Shown here: positions 1 to 12,398 of the stretch, in pieces
Position numbering within the stretch: the first letter of the stretch is position 1
How the letters are laid out: each line of letters begins with the position of its first letter
Origin: Biscogniauxia marginata
Lineage: Eukaryota > Ascomycota > Sordariomycetes > Xylariales > Xylariaceae
Length of the DNA: 64,000 nt
Assembly (NCBI GenBank): GCA_022695795.1
Contig: MU404103.1
Coordinates: forward strand, 62,001-126,000
Direction of reading: 5' to 3'
Translations under genes and position numbers: made by a program
The notes under the pieces: model-generated
The model's database searches: none
What the model saw: only the letters and a program-made list of their open reading frames with translations
Told to the model about the DNA's origin: nothing

Positions 1-2245
1 GACGTTGTCATAAATGCACTTATTTTCTTTCGTGTTATTATTTTCTAGTTTTTGAGGATAGTAACCGGCTTTATCCTTAGAACTTTTGTGTACTTAATAG
101 GCGTTATTAATATAAAAGCTTTAATATAACGATATATATTCCCTTAAGCTTTAATGGACATTGTAGTTATTATTTATATAAAACCTTTAATTTAAGTTAT
201 TATATTGGCTTTTTCCTTAGTAGGTTTTACATTTATCGTCGTTATAATGGCTTTAATATAACTTGTTATAATTTAACTTAATTTTTAAGTCGTATCTTAA
301 TTTGTAATTATTATACTTATATAGTAATTTATTTTCGTTATATCCTTATTTAACTTATTTTAGTGTAAAATATCTTAAATATAAGTAATTATTCTCTAAA
401 TAGTTTTTGTGGTTAACTTAATAATATTTATAGATTTTTTTTATAGGGACTTCCTCGTTTTTCTCTATTTTAATAGTGGTAATAGTAAATACTTGGTTTA
501 TTTCTTTATTGTTTTCGAAATGAACTTTTACTTTAGAAGTTCTTTTCTTGGGTTAAAGAATCCCTCTTGTTTTTGGTTTTTGTTTCTTAGGACTTTAACA
601 CTCGTTTTTATAATATCTTTTCTTTTTATAGTTAAAACACTTAATAATTGATTTATCTCGTTTTTTTTGTTCTTTTTAAGTAACGTTAATTTTAATAAGG
701 TTTAACTTGGTTTTAGTGCCTTTCTTAGTTTCGGCACCGCTTTTATAATTTCCTCTTTTTAATTAATCGCTATTTTTTTGTTATACCGTTTTTTTCTTTT
801 TAAGGTATTATTCGAAGTTTTCGTTATTAATGGTAATTGCTATTATAACGTAATTATTAAACTTTCCTGGGTTTTTTTCTTTATATAGGTTTATTTTATA
901 TAGTTTATTTTTTATATAGTTTTTTAGTTTTTAATAAAATAAGTAATATAAACTCTTAATAAGTAGTTATAACTAACTTACGAGTCTTTTAAACTTAATA
1001 ATATAATTTAAAGCCATTTTGTTTTGTCGTAGTTTATAAAGTCGAGCTTCGGCTTATTACTTGAAGATTAAATTGTTAAATATAAACCTAAGTTGTTTTT
1101 TAAACTTTTTATAATCTTTAAAGACTTTTTTCGTGTTTTCTTAAGCGTTTAATCCGTTTTTTAAATAATTTTTTAACATTAGTTAAAACTAGGTTAAGGT
1201 AGTTTCGACGAGGAGCTAAGATATCGTGAGAACCTTTTATTTCTTAGTAGTAATTGTTTCATAATAGAACTATAAATAAGTTCCGGCTTAAATTAAAAAT
1301 CCTTTTAAATTGCTTAACCTATTATATTTATTAGGTGTAATCGGTTTAAAACCCTTTATATCGAGGGTTATTATATTGTTTTCGTTATTTGAGTTGTTAA
1401 GGTCGTTATCGTTTAAGGGTGGTTTTGGTTATTTGTTTTTAAGAGGTAGAGGTTATTTTGCTTGTTTGTTTTCTTTTTTAGGTGTTTTTTTCTCCCTTTT
1501 TTCTTCTTTTTTAAATAATTCTTTTTGTTAAGCTTTCGAGGTGTTCTCTTATGACTCTTTTTTAGCTATAATTATAATTAATTCTTATGTTGGTTCCTTT
1601 AAACCTTTTTATTATATCGTAAAAGAATTTAAAGCTTTCGTTTAAAAGCTTGTTAATTGTTGTTTTTTTACTTGTTTTTTTTCTTGTTGCCTTTTGGTTT
1701 TAAGAGGCATGTTTATTTTGGGATTATTCGACCGAAAGTCCCTTTTCTTAAACTAATGTCAAGTATTAATTAAGGAGCTATTAAAATGTAACGAACCTCC
1801 CTGTGTATTCCTAGTTAGCTGACTTTATAAGTGAATATATACTAAGTTTTCTTGATTTGAAGGTAATAGTAGGTTAAGATTAGTTTAATTGATTTATAAT
1901 GTTATGTTCGTTAAAGAGGTTTTAAGGTACTTTTATTATAATATTAAAAAGTGACTATAATTTTAGATTGATAATTAAAAAACGAGAGATAATTTACATA
2001 GAAAATTCCAATTTATTTATATTTATTATTTTTTCCTTGTAATATGTTAGATACCTTTAAACCTGGATAGGTTATTAAACCAACTTAAACTCATTATATT
2101 AAGTTTATCCTAGTTAACCGACTAACACAGGTTTAATATCACGTGATATTATATAGAATATGTGCTGTCCCCACTATTTCACACATTCTTGGTTCCTGTT
2201 CCGACATCCCTGTTAGGTCCCTTTTAACAAAGCTGATTTGTAACA
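1..2245 (-). mobile_element. Ty3/gypsy chromovirus copy A, partial (gag end plus 5' LTR), RIP-mutated
   Basis: The block aligns base for base with 8051-10307 of the complete copy downstream, in the same orientation, so it is the 5' part (minus strand) of the same retrotransposon; the rest lies off the left edge. The remains of a gag zinc knuckle (CCHC type) can be read on the minus strand near 599-639, matching the plus-strand knuckle of the third copy at 28613-28654. No open gag frame survives. It ends at a complete LTR (1787-2245). It is less AT-rich than the other copies, so fewer RIP changes seem to have occurred. The flank after 2245 is the end of a TIR family C element, so this copy is inserted in it; the right target duplication would be TAATA (2246-2250). 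Confidence 0.85.
1787..2245 (-). repeat. 5' LTR of chromovirus copy A
   Basis: On the plus strand it starts TGTAACGAACC and ends TTTGTAACA, giving the TG...CA ends of an LTR read from the minus strand. The first 250 bases match the LTRs at 2851, 9839 and, inverted, 27096 and 34143. The outer part (U3) matches the 9839 LTR only loosely and the 27096 LTR not at all. It keeps GC-rich stretches such as those near 2160-2225 that are degraded in the other copies. Confidence 0.85.
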
Positions 2246-2477
2246 TAATAATACTTATATAATAAATAATTTAATTTAAATCACGTATTAAAAAACTAAA
2301 TACGTAATATAAAAAAGGTATTTAGTTTTTAAAGCGTAAAATTAAAGAAAATAATTTAAATAATAATAATTATTAATTAATTTTAATACTATATAAATAT
2401 TTTTTAATAGTTAAAATTACGAAAGTTATAAAAACTAACTTATTTATTTATATGGCTTATTTGCTTATAAAACATGT
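2246..2477. repeat. Right end of a TIR family C element (fragment)
   Basis: The segment matches the last 200 or so bases of the family C elements that end at 19465 and 26509. It includes the internal hairpin of about 15 bp near 2290-2330 and the terminal ACATGT followed by TA (RIP form of ACACGT-TA). Its left side is cut by chromovirus copy A. It is directly followed by another family C fragment. Confidence 0.75.
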
Positions 2478-2850
2478 TAAACTTAAAAATAAGTAATTAT
2501 AAATAAAAGAAATATTTAATATAAAAAAGGGAATAACTTTATAAGTTAAAAAGTATAATATTATAATTAATAATAATAAAAAAGATCTCGAAAAATAATA
2601 ATAATTAAACAAGTTATAATATATATATTTATATAACAAATAAAAATGCGTTTAATAATATAATAAATAAAAAAGTATTTAATAATTTAAATTTTAAGAA
2701 GTTATAATTAATTTTATTTATTATTATTTATTTATTTTAATTTTAAAAACTAAATACTTAATATAAAAAAGATTTAGTTTTTAAAATGTAAAATTAAAAA
2801 AAAGATTTAAATAATAATAACTATTAATTAATTTTAATACCACGTAAATG
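2478..2850. repeat. TIR family C fragment, left of the chromovirus B insertion
   Basis: The segment matches the right third of the family C copy at 24444-26509 (from about 25975 on) in the same orientation. It stops at the AAATG target duplication (2846-2850) of chromovirus B and resumes at 10308. It is AT-rich and has no open frame. Confidence 0.75.
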
Positions 2851-3289
2851 TGTGACGAATCTCCTTATGTGTTCCTAGTTAGTTAACTTTATAAATAAGT
2901 ACGTACTAGGTTTTTTTGTTTTAAAAGTAATAATGGATTAAAGTTAATTTAAGAGATTTATAATGCTTTGTTTATTAAAGAGATTTTAAGGTATTTTTAT
3001 TATAATATTAAGGAGTAATTATAATTTTAAATTAATAGCTAAAAAACTAAAATGAATAATTAAATATAAAAGGAATTTAAATTTATTTAAATTTATTCCT
3101 TTTTTTTTATATTTCTTGTTTTAATATGTTAGATATTATTAGATTTTTTTATTTTCGAAGATTTAACGCACTAGATTTTTATGAATTCTTAAATCGATAG
3201 GAATTTATATTACGTAACGTTATATTACATTTTTAATTTATATTTAACACTTTTATTAAAGACCCTTTTAACACTATTAATTCGTAATA
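2851..3289 (-). repeat. 3' LTR of chromovirus copy B
   Basis: Plus-strand ends are TGTGACGAATC and TTCGTAATA, the latter a RIP form of the usual CA end. It aligns with 9839-10307 over its full length, with mostly C/T and G/A differences. Confidence 0.88.
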
Positions 3290-6200
3290 TTATTTTCCTC
3301 TTTTTTAAAATCTTTATCTTAAAAATTACTTTTAATAAGTTTATTTTTTTTTATAATTTATTATATTTAATAATCGTATTATTAAATATTAACGTTTAAA
3401 TTAAAGAAAAAAGCGCGAAAATTTTACGCGACGTATTAACCTTTACAAAATAAATATTAATATTATACCGTGCTTTTATTATTTTAAATGTAACTTTTTA
3501 TGTGTTATAACGCCCGGGGAATTATTAAAATGTAATAAATGTATTTATTAAAAAGGTTTATATAATGGTTCTGGGATACCGCTAGACTCCTTCGATCGTT
3601 TAGATTTAAAAGAAAAGCGATTTCTTTTTTAAAAGTATTAAGCGGAGGCGGCGCTCTTTAAACTTTAATCCGAAATAAACAAATTTATTACGCGTATTTT
3701 TCGCTTACGTCGCTAACGCGACCTTATCCAGAAAAAGGGTTTAAAGATATTATAACGTAGTTTTTAGAACTTAAACGAGCTAAAAAAAATAAAAGCGTTT
3801 TTAAGCCGAATAATAGTTTTTAGCCGAATAAGCTAAAATTACTTTCAAGGCCGTCCCCTTTTTCGATTTATTTTTCTTGAATTAAAACCCTAATTTTTAA
3901 GCTTTTTTAATTAATCCAAGTTTTAACGGTGAAAATTCGCGAGTTTATTTGTTAAGTTTTTTAAGTAGTTAAGTGGTTTTTAAGTGTTTTTTTAAGTAAG
4001 TAACTTTCTTACTTAATAAATATTATAATTAATTACTAATTTTTTTTAAATTTAAAATTTTTTTTATTTCGTACTTATTAAAGTTTTTTTTTAAATTCTA
4101 GTTAGTTTTTTAACGAGGCGTTTTTTAATGTTAATTTTAAAAGTAAAACATGAAATATAAAGTATATTTTAAATCTTTTTAATAAAAAAAGTTTATAGTT
4201 AATTTTTAAAATAATTTTTTTAACTTTATATGGTTTTAACTTTTTAAATTTAAGTTTTTTTATTAAGCCGTTTTATTTTAATTTAAAACGTTTTTATTAA
4301 CGCGTTTTGTTGTTAATAAAGCAAGTAAATTATGTTTTTTCTTTTAAAAATTAATCCTTTAATTTTTTTATTATAATACTTTGTTATTTTGTTTTAAATA
4401 AATTATAATTCTTTTTATAGTTATAATTGTACTACTTAGACTTTTTCGGATAGTATTTCTATTTTCGGGGTTTTTTTTTAACTTTTAATGTTTTTATAAG
4501 TTTAATTAATTACTTTTAGATTTCTGCTTTTTGATTATATATTGTTTTATATGGTGATATCTTTATATTTTCCTTAACCGAAGTGTTATATATTATTTAA
4601 GCTATTAATAATAATTCTACCTAGTTATTTATTTTTTAATTAATATAACTTCGAAGATATTGTTTTATTATTTGGTTTAATTTTTTATTTATTCGTTTAA
4701 TTAAAGATAATACGTTATAAATAATTTTTATTTAATTTTTATTCGTTTTATTAAGTTAATTTAAAACTTTAACGTAAATAACTTGTTTTTATTTAAAATA
4801 ATACGTTTTAATAATCTATATTTATTAATGTATTTTCTTAAAAAACTAAAAATCAATTATTTTATTATACTCGACTTGTTAAACGGTAAAAAGTAAGTAT
4901 ATTTCGTGAATTTATTAATAATTACTTATATGTTATTATAAAGTACTTTTATAGTAAGATTTTTTAACTTAAGGAGTTTTATTACGAAATCCCATATAAT
5001 TATATATTATGCTTTTTCAAGTATTTAAATTAATTATAGTAATTTATATGGTTTATATCGTGATGTTTTAGCTTTATTATAAATATTATAACTTTTTATA
5101 ACTTTTTTAATTATTTATCTTATTTCTAAAAAGTTGAATTCTTTTTATAATTGTTTTAATGTTTTAAAGATTCCTTAATAACCGTGTAAAAAGTGTTTAT
5201 AAAATTCTTTAACGAATTCGTTTTATACTCGTTTTAATATATAAACCTTTTCTTTATATAAAAGAAGTTCGTTATTAAATCTTTATTAAAACTATAATTG
5301 TTTTTCCTTTTAATTATAACTTTCTTTAAAATGTTATTTCTAGTTTCCTATGTTAATTCGTATGTAAACTAGCACAATTAATTCGTTATTTTGTTGTTTA
5401 AACATTTAAATATCTCTCTTATTAACTTTCGACTTATAATCTCTTTTTTTATTAAGAAGATTTATTTAAATGTTTTCTTTTTCTTTAATGTAGTAAATTT
5501 TAAAATTAAAATTAAATAGGAAAATTATTTAATGCTTATGTTTTTAATTTAGCGTTTATATTATTATAAACCATATAAGGTTTTTATAGTTTAAATAAAT
5601 ATTAATAAGTTTTTTGGTTTTATTAAGTTATAGTTCTTATTCTTTTAATACTTTAATAATTACTAATAATTCCTTATTATAAATTTAATAGTTTAGTTTA
5701 ACACTATATAGTGCCTTAAATAAGTACGCGACTAAATACCATTTTTTATTATCTTTTAGTTACTTTAAAACTGCTTTAATAGCAAAATCTAAAGCGTTTA
5801 TCTTTAGTCGTTTCTTTTTATTTTCGTTTAAAAGTTTATATATAACCTTATTAATTATAATTTTCTTTAATTATTAAAAAGCTTTTTTTATTTTTATTAA
5901 AGTAATTAATTCCGTTAATAATTTAGCGATTCGCTTGAAATCTTAAATAAGTTATTTAACGTAATTAATAAAGCTAAAAAATGCGCGTATATTCGTAACA
6001 CTCTTAAGTTTTAATTAATCCTTAATTACTACTATTTTCTCCTTTTAAATACGGATTTTTAAGCTTATTATAAACCTTAAATAATTTACTTTTAATCGAA
6101 TAAATAAGTAGGTTTACCTTTTTCAAGGCTTTTAACATTTGTTTTATATATTCTTTATACTCCTTTTCGCTTTTTAAGTAAATTAATATATCGTTTAAAT

Positions 6201-9200
6201 AAACGAATATAAATTTATTTAAAAATTTACAAAGAATTATTATAATTATATATTAAAATATAGTAGGTGCGTTAATAAGTCTAAATAATATAACTTTATA
6301 CTTATAATATCTATATATCGTCCGGAAAGCGGTATATTATTTATATTTTTTAGCTATTTTAATTATATAATAATTATCGCGAAGATTTAATACTATAAAG
6401 ATTTAAGCTTTATTAATTTACCTCCTTATAAGTTTTATTAATAGTAATAAGTATTTATTCTTTTTTATTACTTTATTAAAGTATCGATAATTAATTACTT
6501 ATTATTACACTAAATTTCCTTTTTTATTGATATGTTACTTTTTATTTTTATCGATTTTTAGTACCATGATTACCAGGTATCCTAATAAAGACTTTAACTC
6601 TCGAATATATCCTTTATTAAAATCTTTTTAAATTCCTTTTTATAATGCTTTTTGTTTTTCTTGATTTATAAAATATATTAAGAATAATTTTAGCTATTTT
6701 CTTTCCTTAAAATGGATTTAATAATCCCACTAATTATATTTTAATAATTCTTTTTTTGTTTTATATTTAAATAATTTATAAAAACGGAGGTACTTGCATA
6801 GTACTCTTTTTATTAAATCTTTAAGTTTAGTTACTCGAATTATATAAGCGATATATTTCGTTTTTATATTTATTTTTTTAGTGTTATTTATAGTACTTAT
6901 TTTATAACTTGTAATAATTAACTCTTTTTAATTTTGATTTTAATAAAGCGTGTTTATCTCGAAATTTATTTATAAATTACTTTTTTTAAGTTAATTTATT
7001 TCTAGAATTATGTCGTAATTTAATATGTGTATAATATTAAGAATAACTTACTTGAGATGTTTTTAAATAGTTACTAAAAAAAGAATTAATTTTTTTAATA
7101 CCTTACTATTTTTATAACTAAATATATATTTTTTAAAGTTTTATAATTTATATAAACTTTATTTATATATTTATAATATATTGTCTTTTTAAGTTACTTT
7201 AATTAAAACATAGTTTTTATTTACTTTTAAGTTTATAAAGGTTTTATATTCCTTTTTATTATACTTAACTTTAATTATAATAGTATTATTAAGTCTTAAT
7301 TAAACTTCGTATAAGGATTTGCTATTTATAGCTTTTTATTGTTTTACTAATAAGAGCTTTTACCGTTTTTTGGTTTTTTACGTCTTTTCTTTTTTAAGTT
7401 TCTTTAAATTGTTACGGCTTTAATCTCGTTTTATTTTTAGGCTTTTATAAAAACGTGTTTCTAGTAATTATTATTTTGATAATTTCTTTAATTACTTTTT
7501 ACGTAATAAGAAGTAAAAAGTTTATTTTTTATATAGAATTTTATACACTAAAATTTTAATTTTTTTAAAGGCTTTTTTATAACTTAAATTTATTTTTTTA
7601 TTAATTCGAAAACTTTTAAGGTTTTAAATTATTTTCGAATAAAAGGTATAATTTTCAAGTTTGTTTATTAAAGGTAACTCGATATCTCCTTATAAATTTA
7701 TATATATTTCTAGAAATTCTCCCTCTTTTTTAAAATATATCTTAACGATTTATTTATAACTTAGTTTAATTACATATATTTTTACTTATTATTTTATTAA
7801 GTACTTCCTTATAAAACTAAATAAATTAATGTTGTAATTAATTCGCTTTTCGAGCTAATATAAAAAATATAATCCTCTTTATAACTCTTATAATTCCTTT
7901 TTTATTTCGTTTTTTTAAAACCCGCTTCGAGCAATTTATATATATTATAAAGTACTAAAATGTAATATATATAACCCTTAATAATTACTTAATTACTTCT
8001 TTCGAAACTTAAATAAAAATAATAAGTTTTTAAATAATGTGGTTATCATGGGACGTTATCGTAAATACACTCGTTTTTTTTCGTGTTATTACTTTCCAGT
8101 TTTTAGGAATAGTAACTAGCTTTATCTTTAAAGCTTTAATGTACTTAATAAACATCGTAATTATTATTTATATAAAAATTTTAATAAAAATTATTATATT
8201 TATTTTTTCCTTAATATATTTTATACTTATTATTATTATAATAACTTTAATATAATTTATTATAATTTAACTTAATTCTTAAGTCGTACCTTAGTTTATA
8301 AATATTATACTTATATAATAATTCGCCTTTATTACACCTTTACCTAGCTTGTTTTAACGTAAAATACCCTAAATATAAATAACTATACTTCAAGTAATTT
8401 TTAAAGTTAACTTAATAGTATTTATAACTTTCGCGTATTATAATAAATAAGTAATAATACTTTAAATAATATTTATAAACTTCTTTTTTATAATCTTAAT
8501 AAACATTATAGCTTTTTTATCCTTTTTTACTTTAGTAATAATAATAATAAATACTTGGTTTATTTCTTTATTATTTTCGAAAAAAACCCTTATTTTAAAG
8601 GTTTTTTTCTCGGGTTAAGAAATCCCTCTTATTTTTAGTTTTTATTTTTTAAAACTTTAATACTCGTTTTTATAATGTCCTTTTTTTTATAATTAAAACA
8701 TTTAATAATCGACTTATTTCGCTTTTTTTATTCTTTTTAAATAGCGTTAATTTTAATAGGGTTTAACTTAGTTTTAATGCCTTTCCTTGTTTTAGCACTA
8801 TTTTTATAATTTCCTTTTTTTATTAATCGCCGTTTTTTCGCTATATCGTTTTTTTCTTTTCAAGGTACCGTTTAAAGTTTTCGTTATTAATAGTAATTAT
8901 TATTATAACTTAATTATTAAACTTTTCTAGGTTCCTTTTTTTATATAAATTTATTTTATATAACTTATTCTTTATATAGTTTTTTAATTTTTAATAAAAC
9001 AAGTAATATAGGCTTTTAATAAGTAATTATAACTAATTTATGAGTTTTTTAAACTTAATAACGTAATTTAAAGCCTTTTTATTTTATCGTAATTTATAAA
9101 GTCGAGTTTTAGCTTATTACTTAAAAATTAAATTACTAAATATAAACTTAAATTATTTTTTAAACTCTTTATAATCCTTAAAAACCCTTTTTATGTTTTT

Positions 9201-9838
9201 TTAAGTGTTTAGTTTATTATCTAGGTAATTTTTTAACACCGGTTAAAACTAGGTTAAAATAGTTTCGATAAAAAACTAGAATACTATAAAAACCTTTTAT
9301 TTTTTAGTAGTAATTATTCCGTAATAAAACTATAAATAAGTTCTAGTTTAAATTAAAAATCCTTTTAAATTATTTAACTTATTATATTTACTAGGTATAA
9401 TTAATTTAAAACCTTTTATATCGAGGGTTATTATGTCGTTTTCGTCGTTTAAGCTATTAAAGTCGTTATTATTTAAAGATGACTTTAGTTATTTATTTTT
9501 AAGAGGTAAAGGTTATTTTGCTTATTTGTTTTTTTTAAGTACTTCTTTTTCCTTTTTTTTTCCTTAAATAATTCTTTTTAATAAGCTTTAAAAGTGTCTT
9601 TTTAAGGCTCTCTTTTAATTATAATTATAATTAACTCTTATATTAATTCCTTTAAACCTTTTTATTATACCGTAAAAAATCTAAAGTTTTCGTTTAAAAA
9701 CTTATTAACTATTATTTTTTTACTTATTTCTTTTCTTGTTATTCTTTAGTTTTAAAGGGCATGCTTATTTTAAAACGGTTCGATTAAGAGTCCTTTCTTT
9801 TAAATTAATATCGAGCACTAATTAAAGAATTATTAAAA

Positions 9839-10307
9839 TATAACGAACCTTTTTATATATTCTTAGTTAATTAACTTTATAAGTAAATACGTATTAGGTT
9901 TTTCTTATTTTAAAGATAATAATGGATTAAGATTAATTTAAAAAATTTATAATACTTTATTCGTTAAAAAGATTTTAAAGTATTTTCATTATAATATTAA
10001 AAAGTAATTATAGTTTTAAATTAATAATTAAAAAACTAAAATAAATAATTAAATATAAAAAGAATTTAAATTTATTTAAATTTATTCCTTCTTTTTTATA
10101 TTTCTTGTTTTAATATGTTAAATACCGTTAGATTTTTTTATCTTTAAGGATTTAACGTACTGGATTCTTATGGATTCTCGAATTAATAGGAATCTATATA
10201 ATGTGACGTTATATTACACCTTTAATTCAAACTATTCGTTCTTTGCATTCTTGGTCCGTGCTTAACACCCTTGTTAAAAACCCCTTTAACACTATTAGTT
10301 CGTAATA
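9839..10307 (-). repeat. 5' LTR of chromovirus copy B
   Basis: It aligns with 2851-3289 but is about 30 bp longer. It starts TATAACGAACC (RIP form of TGTAACG) and ends GTTCGTAATA-like. The outer part keeps some normal-composition sequence around 10220-10270. Confidence 0.88.
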
Positions 10308-10390
10308 AAATGTTTTTTAATAATTAAAATTACAAAAGTTATAAAAACTAGCTTACTTGCTTATATGGCTTACTCGCTTATAAAACACGT
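10308..10390. repeat. TIR family C fragment, right of the chromovirus B insertion
   Basis: This continues the family C terminus interrupted at 2850: the AAATG duplication, then the conserved terminal 80 bp ending ACACGT plus TA. Together with 2478-2850 it reconstitutes an uninterrupted family C end. Confidence 0.8.
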
Positions 10391-10392
10391 TA

Positions 10393-10717
10393 TATAAAAA
10401 ACATTAAAAATATTATTAAGTTTTAAAATAAAGAAATTAATATCTTTTAATTTTTTATATTTTTAAAAAAAAATATATATATAAATAATAATAAATATAT
10501 TATTTATAAATTAATTAATTTAAATTACGCGTTAAAAATTAAAAATTTAATATAAAAATTTTTTAATTTTTAAAATATAAAACTAAAAAAACTATTTAAA
10601 TAATAATAATAATTAAATATTTTTAATATTACGTAAATATTTTTTAATAATTAAAACTACGAAAATTATAAAAATTAACTTATTTACTTATATAACTTAC
10701 TCGTTTATAAAACACGT
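10393..10717. repeat. TIR family C right-end fragment
   Basis: It matches about 19205-19465 of the complete copy, including the hairpin around 10535-10570 and the terminal ACACGT-TA at 10712-10719. Only the last 320 bp of the element are present. Confidence 0.7.
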
Positions 10718-11570
10718 TATAAATTTAAAGTTTATAATAAAATTTTCTTAACGTTTTATTATAAAGTACTTAAACTAAATAGCATTTTAAATAGTTGTTT
10801 ATATATTACTTTATATTTATATTTAAACTAAGTTATTAATATTATATAATTATTAACTTATAAGTTTTATTTTCCCCGGGTAAATTAACATGATTTATTT
10901 ATATATTTCATTAATTAATCGAGTTTAAATATAGTTTTTATTAAATATAACTAGTTAATTTTAATATATTAATAACTTATTAATTATTTATTAAAACCTT
11001 TTAATAAAAGCCTTTTTTAATATATTTATAATTTTAAATCTTCTTTATTTACTTTTAAAACGTTGTTTATAATAACCGTTAATTAAACTTTGTAAAACAT
11101 AATTAATAATACGTTAATAAAAGAACGTTATAAAACCGAAATAAGTCTTTTATTATGTTAAAAAAGGGTTTTAAATATCTTTAAAGTTAAAATAAATAAC
11201 TTCACCCTTTTTTAAATATTTATAATCTTTATAAATTAATTAATTAATTAAAAGTTATAAAAACTTAAGCTTTTTTAAGTTTATATATATATAATTTCAT
11301 AATTATTATAAATTTAATAATATATTTAAAAATAAAGCTTTAATATTATTATTTAATATTTAATTATTATAAAAAAGGAAAAAAAAAGAAATATTAAAAT
11401 TATATAGGTAAATCTTATTTTTATACTTTTTATTTATTATATAATTTATAATTATAATAACGGCTTAATAATATAAAATAAATAGGTCTCGTAATTATAA
11501 ATATAAAAAATTTATAATATTATTTATTAATGAAGCCTTAGCTATTTCTCTTAATTAAGTAAGCACGGAT
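10718..11570. other. AT-rich RIP-degraded DNA, no gene
   Basis: Extremely AT-rich sequence with no open frame and no match that I can see to the named elements. It probably holds older transposon remains. Base composition returns to normal at about 11570-11640. Confidence 0.6.
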
Positions 11571-12398
11571 TAACTTATAGTTTTTTCTTTTAAATTTATT
11601 TTTAGATAGAGGTAACTACCGTACAAGTTTAAAAGTTATTTCGTGCAACTATAAGCGAGATGGAGACATCTATACTCCAAACCTTCGACTTGCTAAAGAT
11701 ACTAGAACTGTAAGGGTCTTCTACTAGGGCCCCTTTTGGCCCCCAAGAGCGGCTGAATCTCGCAACATCGTACTTTTCTGGCCTATCATCTTCGTGCCCG
11801 CATCATCTTGCCAATCCAGCCTTACCTACTACCGATGTTGGCTCTGGATAGGTCTCTACGTAGAATTCCGCAACCATTCCAAGGACTGCAAGATGGGCCC
11901 AAGATGAGCCACGATCCAATCCTTGGTACGACAGGTTTGCCCGTTTGCCTCTAATTTTCTTTCAGCTGGTAGGACTAATGCGACCTTGAAAGCCTCATTG
12001 TAGGAACAAATCGATCAATCCTTGCTGGGGCAGGTCCTTGAATGGGGGTTTGAGATGGCCAATCCAGGCAGATATAAATGTGCTGCTGTTTGTTCACTCA
12101 ATAACCGCTCTTTTCCAATGTCCCGTACTGCTCGCCTCGCACTTATAATAGGTCTCGGTTCCTTTTAGACTATTCTTGCTGGTTAGGTAGCTAGCCTTCT
12201 CTATCTACTCTTAGTTCCGGACAAAGTCGACTGTGTGTCGGCTCGAGTAAGCTTCCAGGTTGTAGTCTATCGAGGCGCGTCCTGCCTTCAAGCTTCAACC
12301 TCGAAGTGTAGTTTCCCTTGGACATATACGCCGATTGGGCTTTCTCTCTTTGCCAATTGACTCAAATACGGCATTCATCGCCTTCCAGGCTGTCTAAA
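11571..12398. other. Intergenic region upstream of the calpain gene
   Basis: Normal-composition DNA that presumably holds the promoter and 5' leader of the calpain-type gene. I see no clear TATA box, no RNA gene and no other coding region. Confidence 0.5.

Larger units (their letters stand above)
2851..10307 (-). mobile_element. Ty3/gypsy chromovirus copy B, complete structure, RIP-inactivated
   Basis: A 7457-bp LTR retrotransposon read on the minus strand, bounded by LTRs at 2851-3289 and 9839-10307 and by an exact 5-bp target duplication AAATG (2846-2850 and 10308-10312). Domain remains appear in the order expected for this class: gag zinc knuckle near 8661-8700, reverse transcriptase with the YxDD-type motif near 6180-6210, and a C-terminal chromodomain near 3950-4085. 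Each matches the plus-strand copy at 27096-34557. Stops and transitions fill every frame, so it cannot encode active protein. Chromodomains of such elements are known to steer integration to methylated heterochromatin, which fits its place inside another repeat. Confidence 0.93.

Noticed and set aside
409..2639. Open frames of 60-80 codons in the AT-rich blocks (409-651, 1310-1531, 2457-2639, and 8037-8255 further on)
   Set aside because: They are Phe/Ile/Leu/Tyr-rich by composition and fall inside RIP-mutated retrotransposon or TIR sequence; no conserved content.
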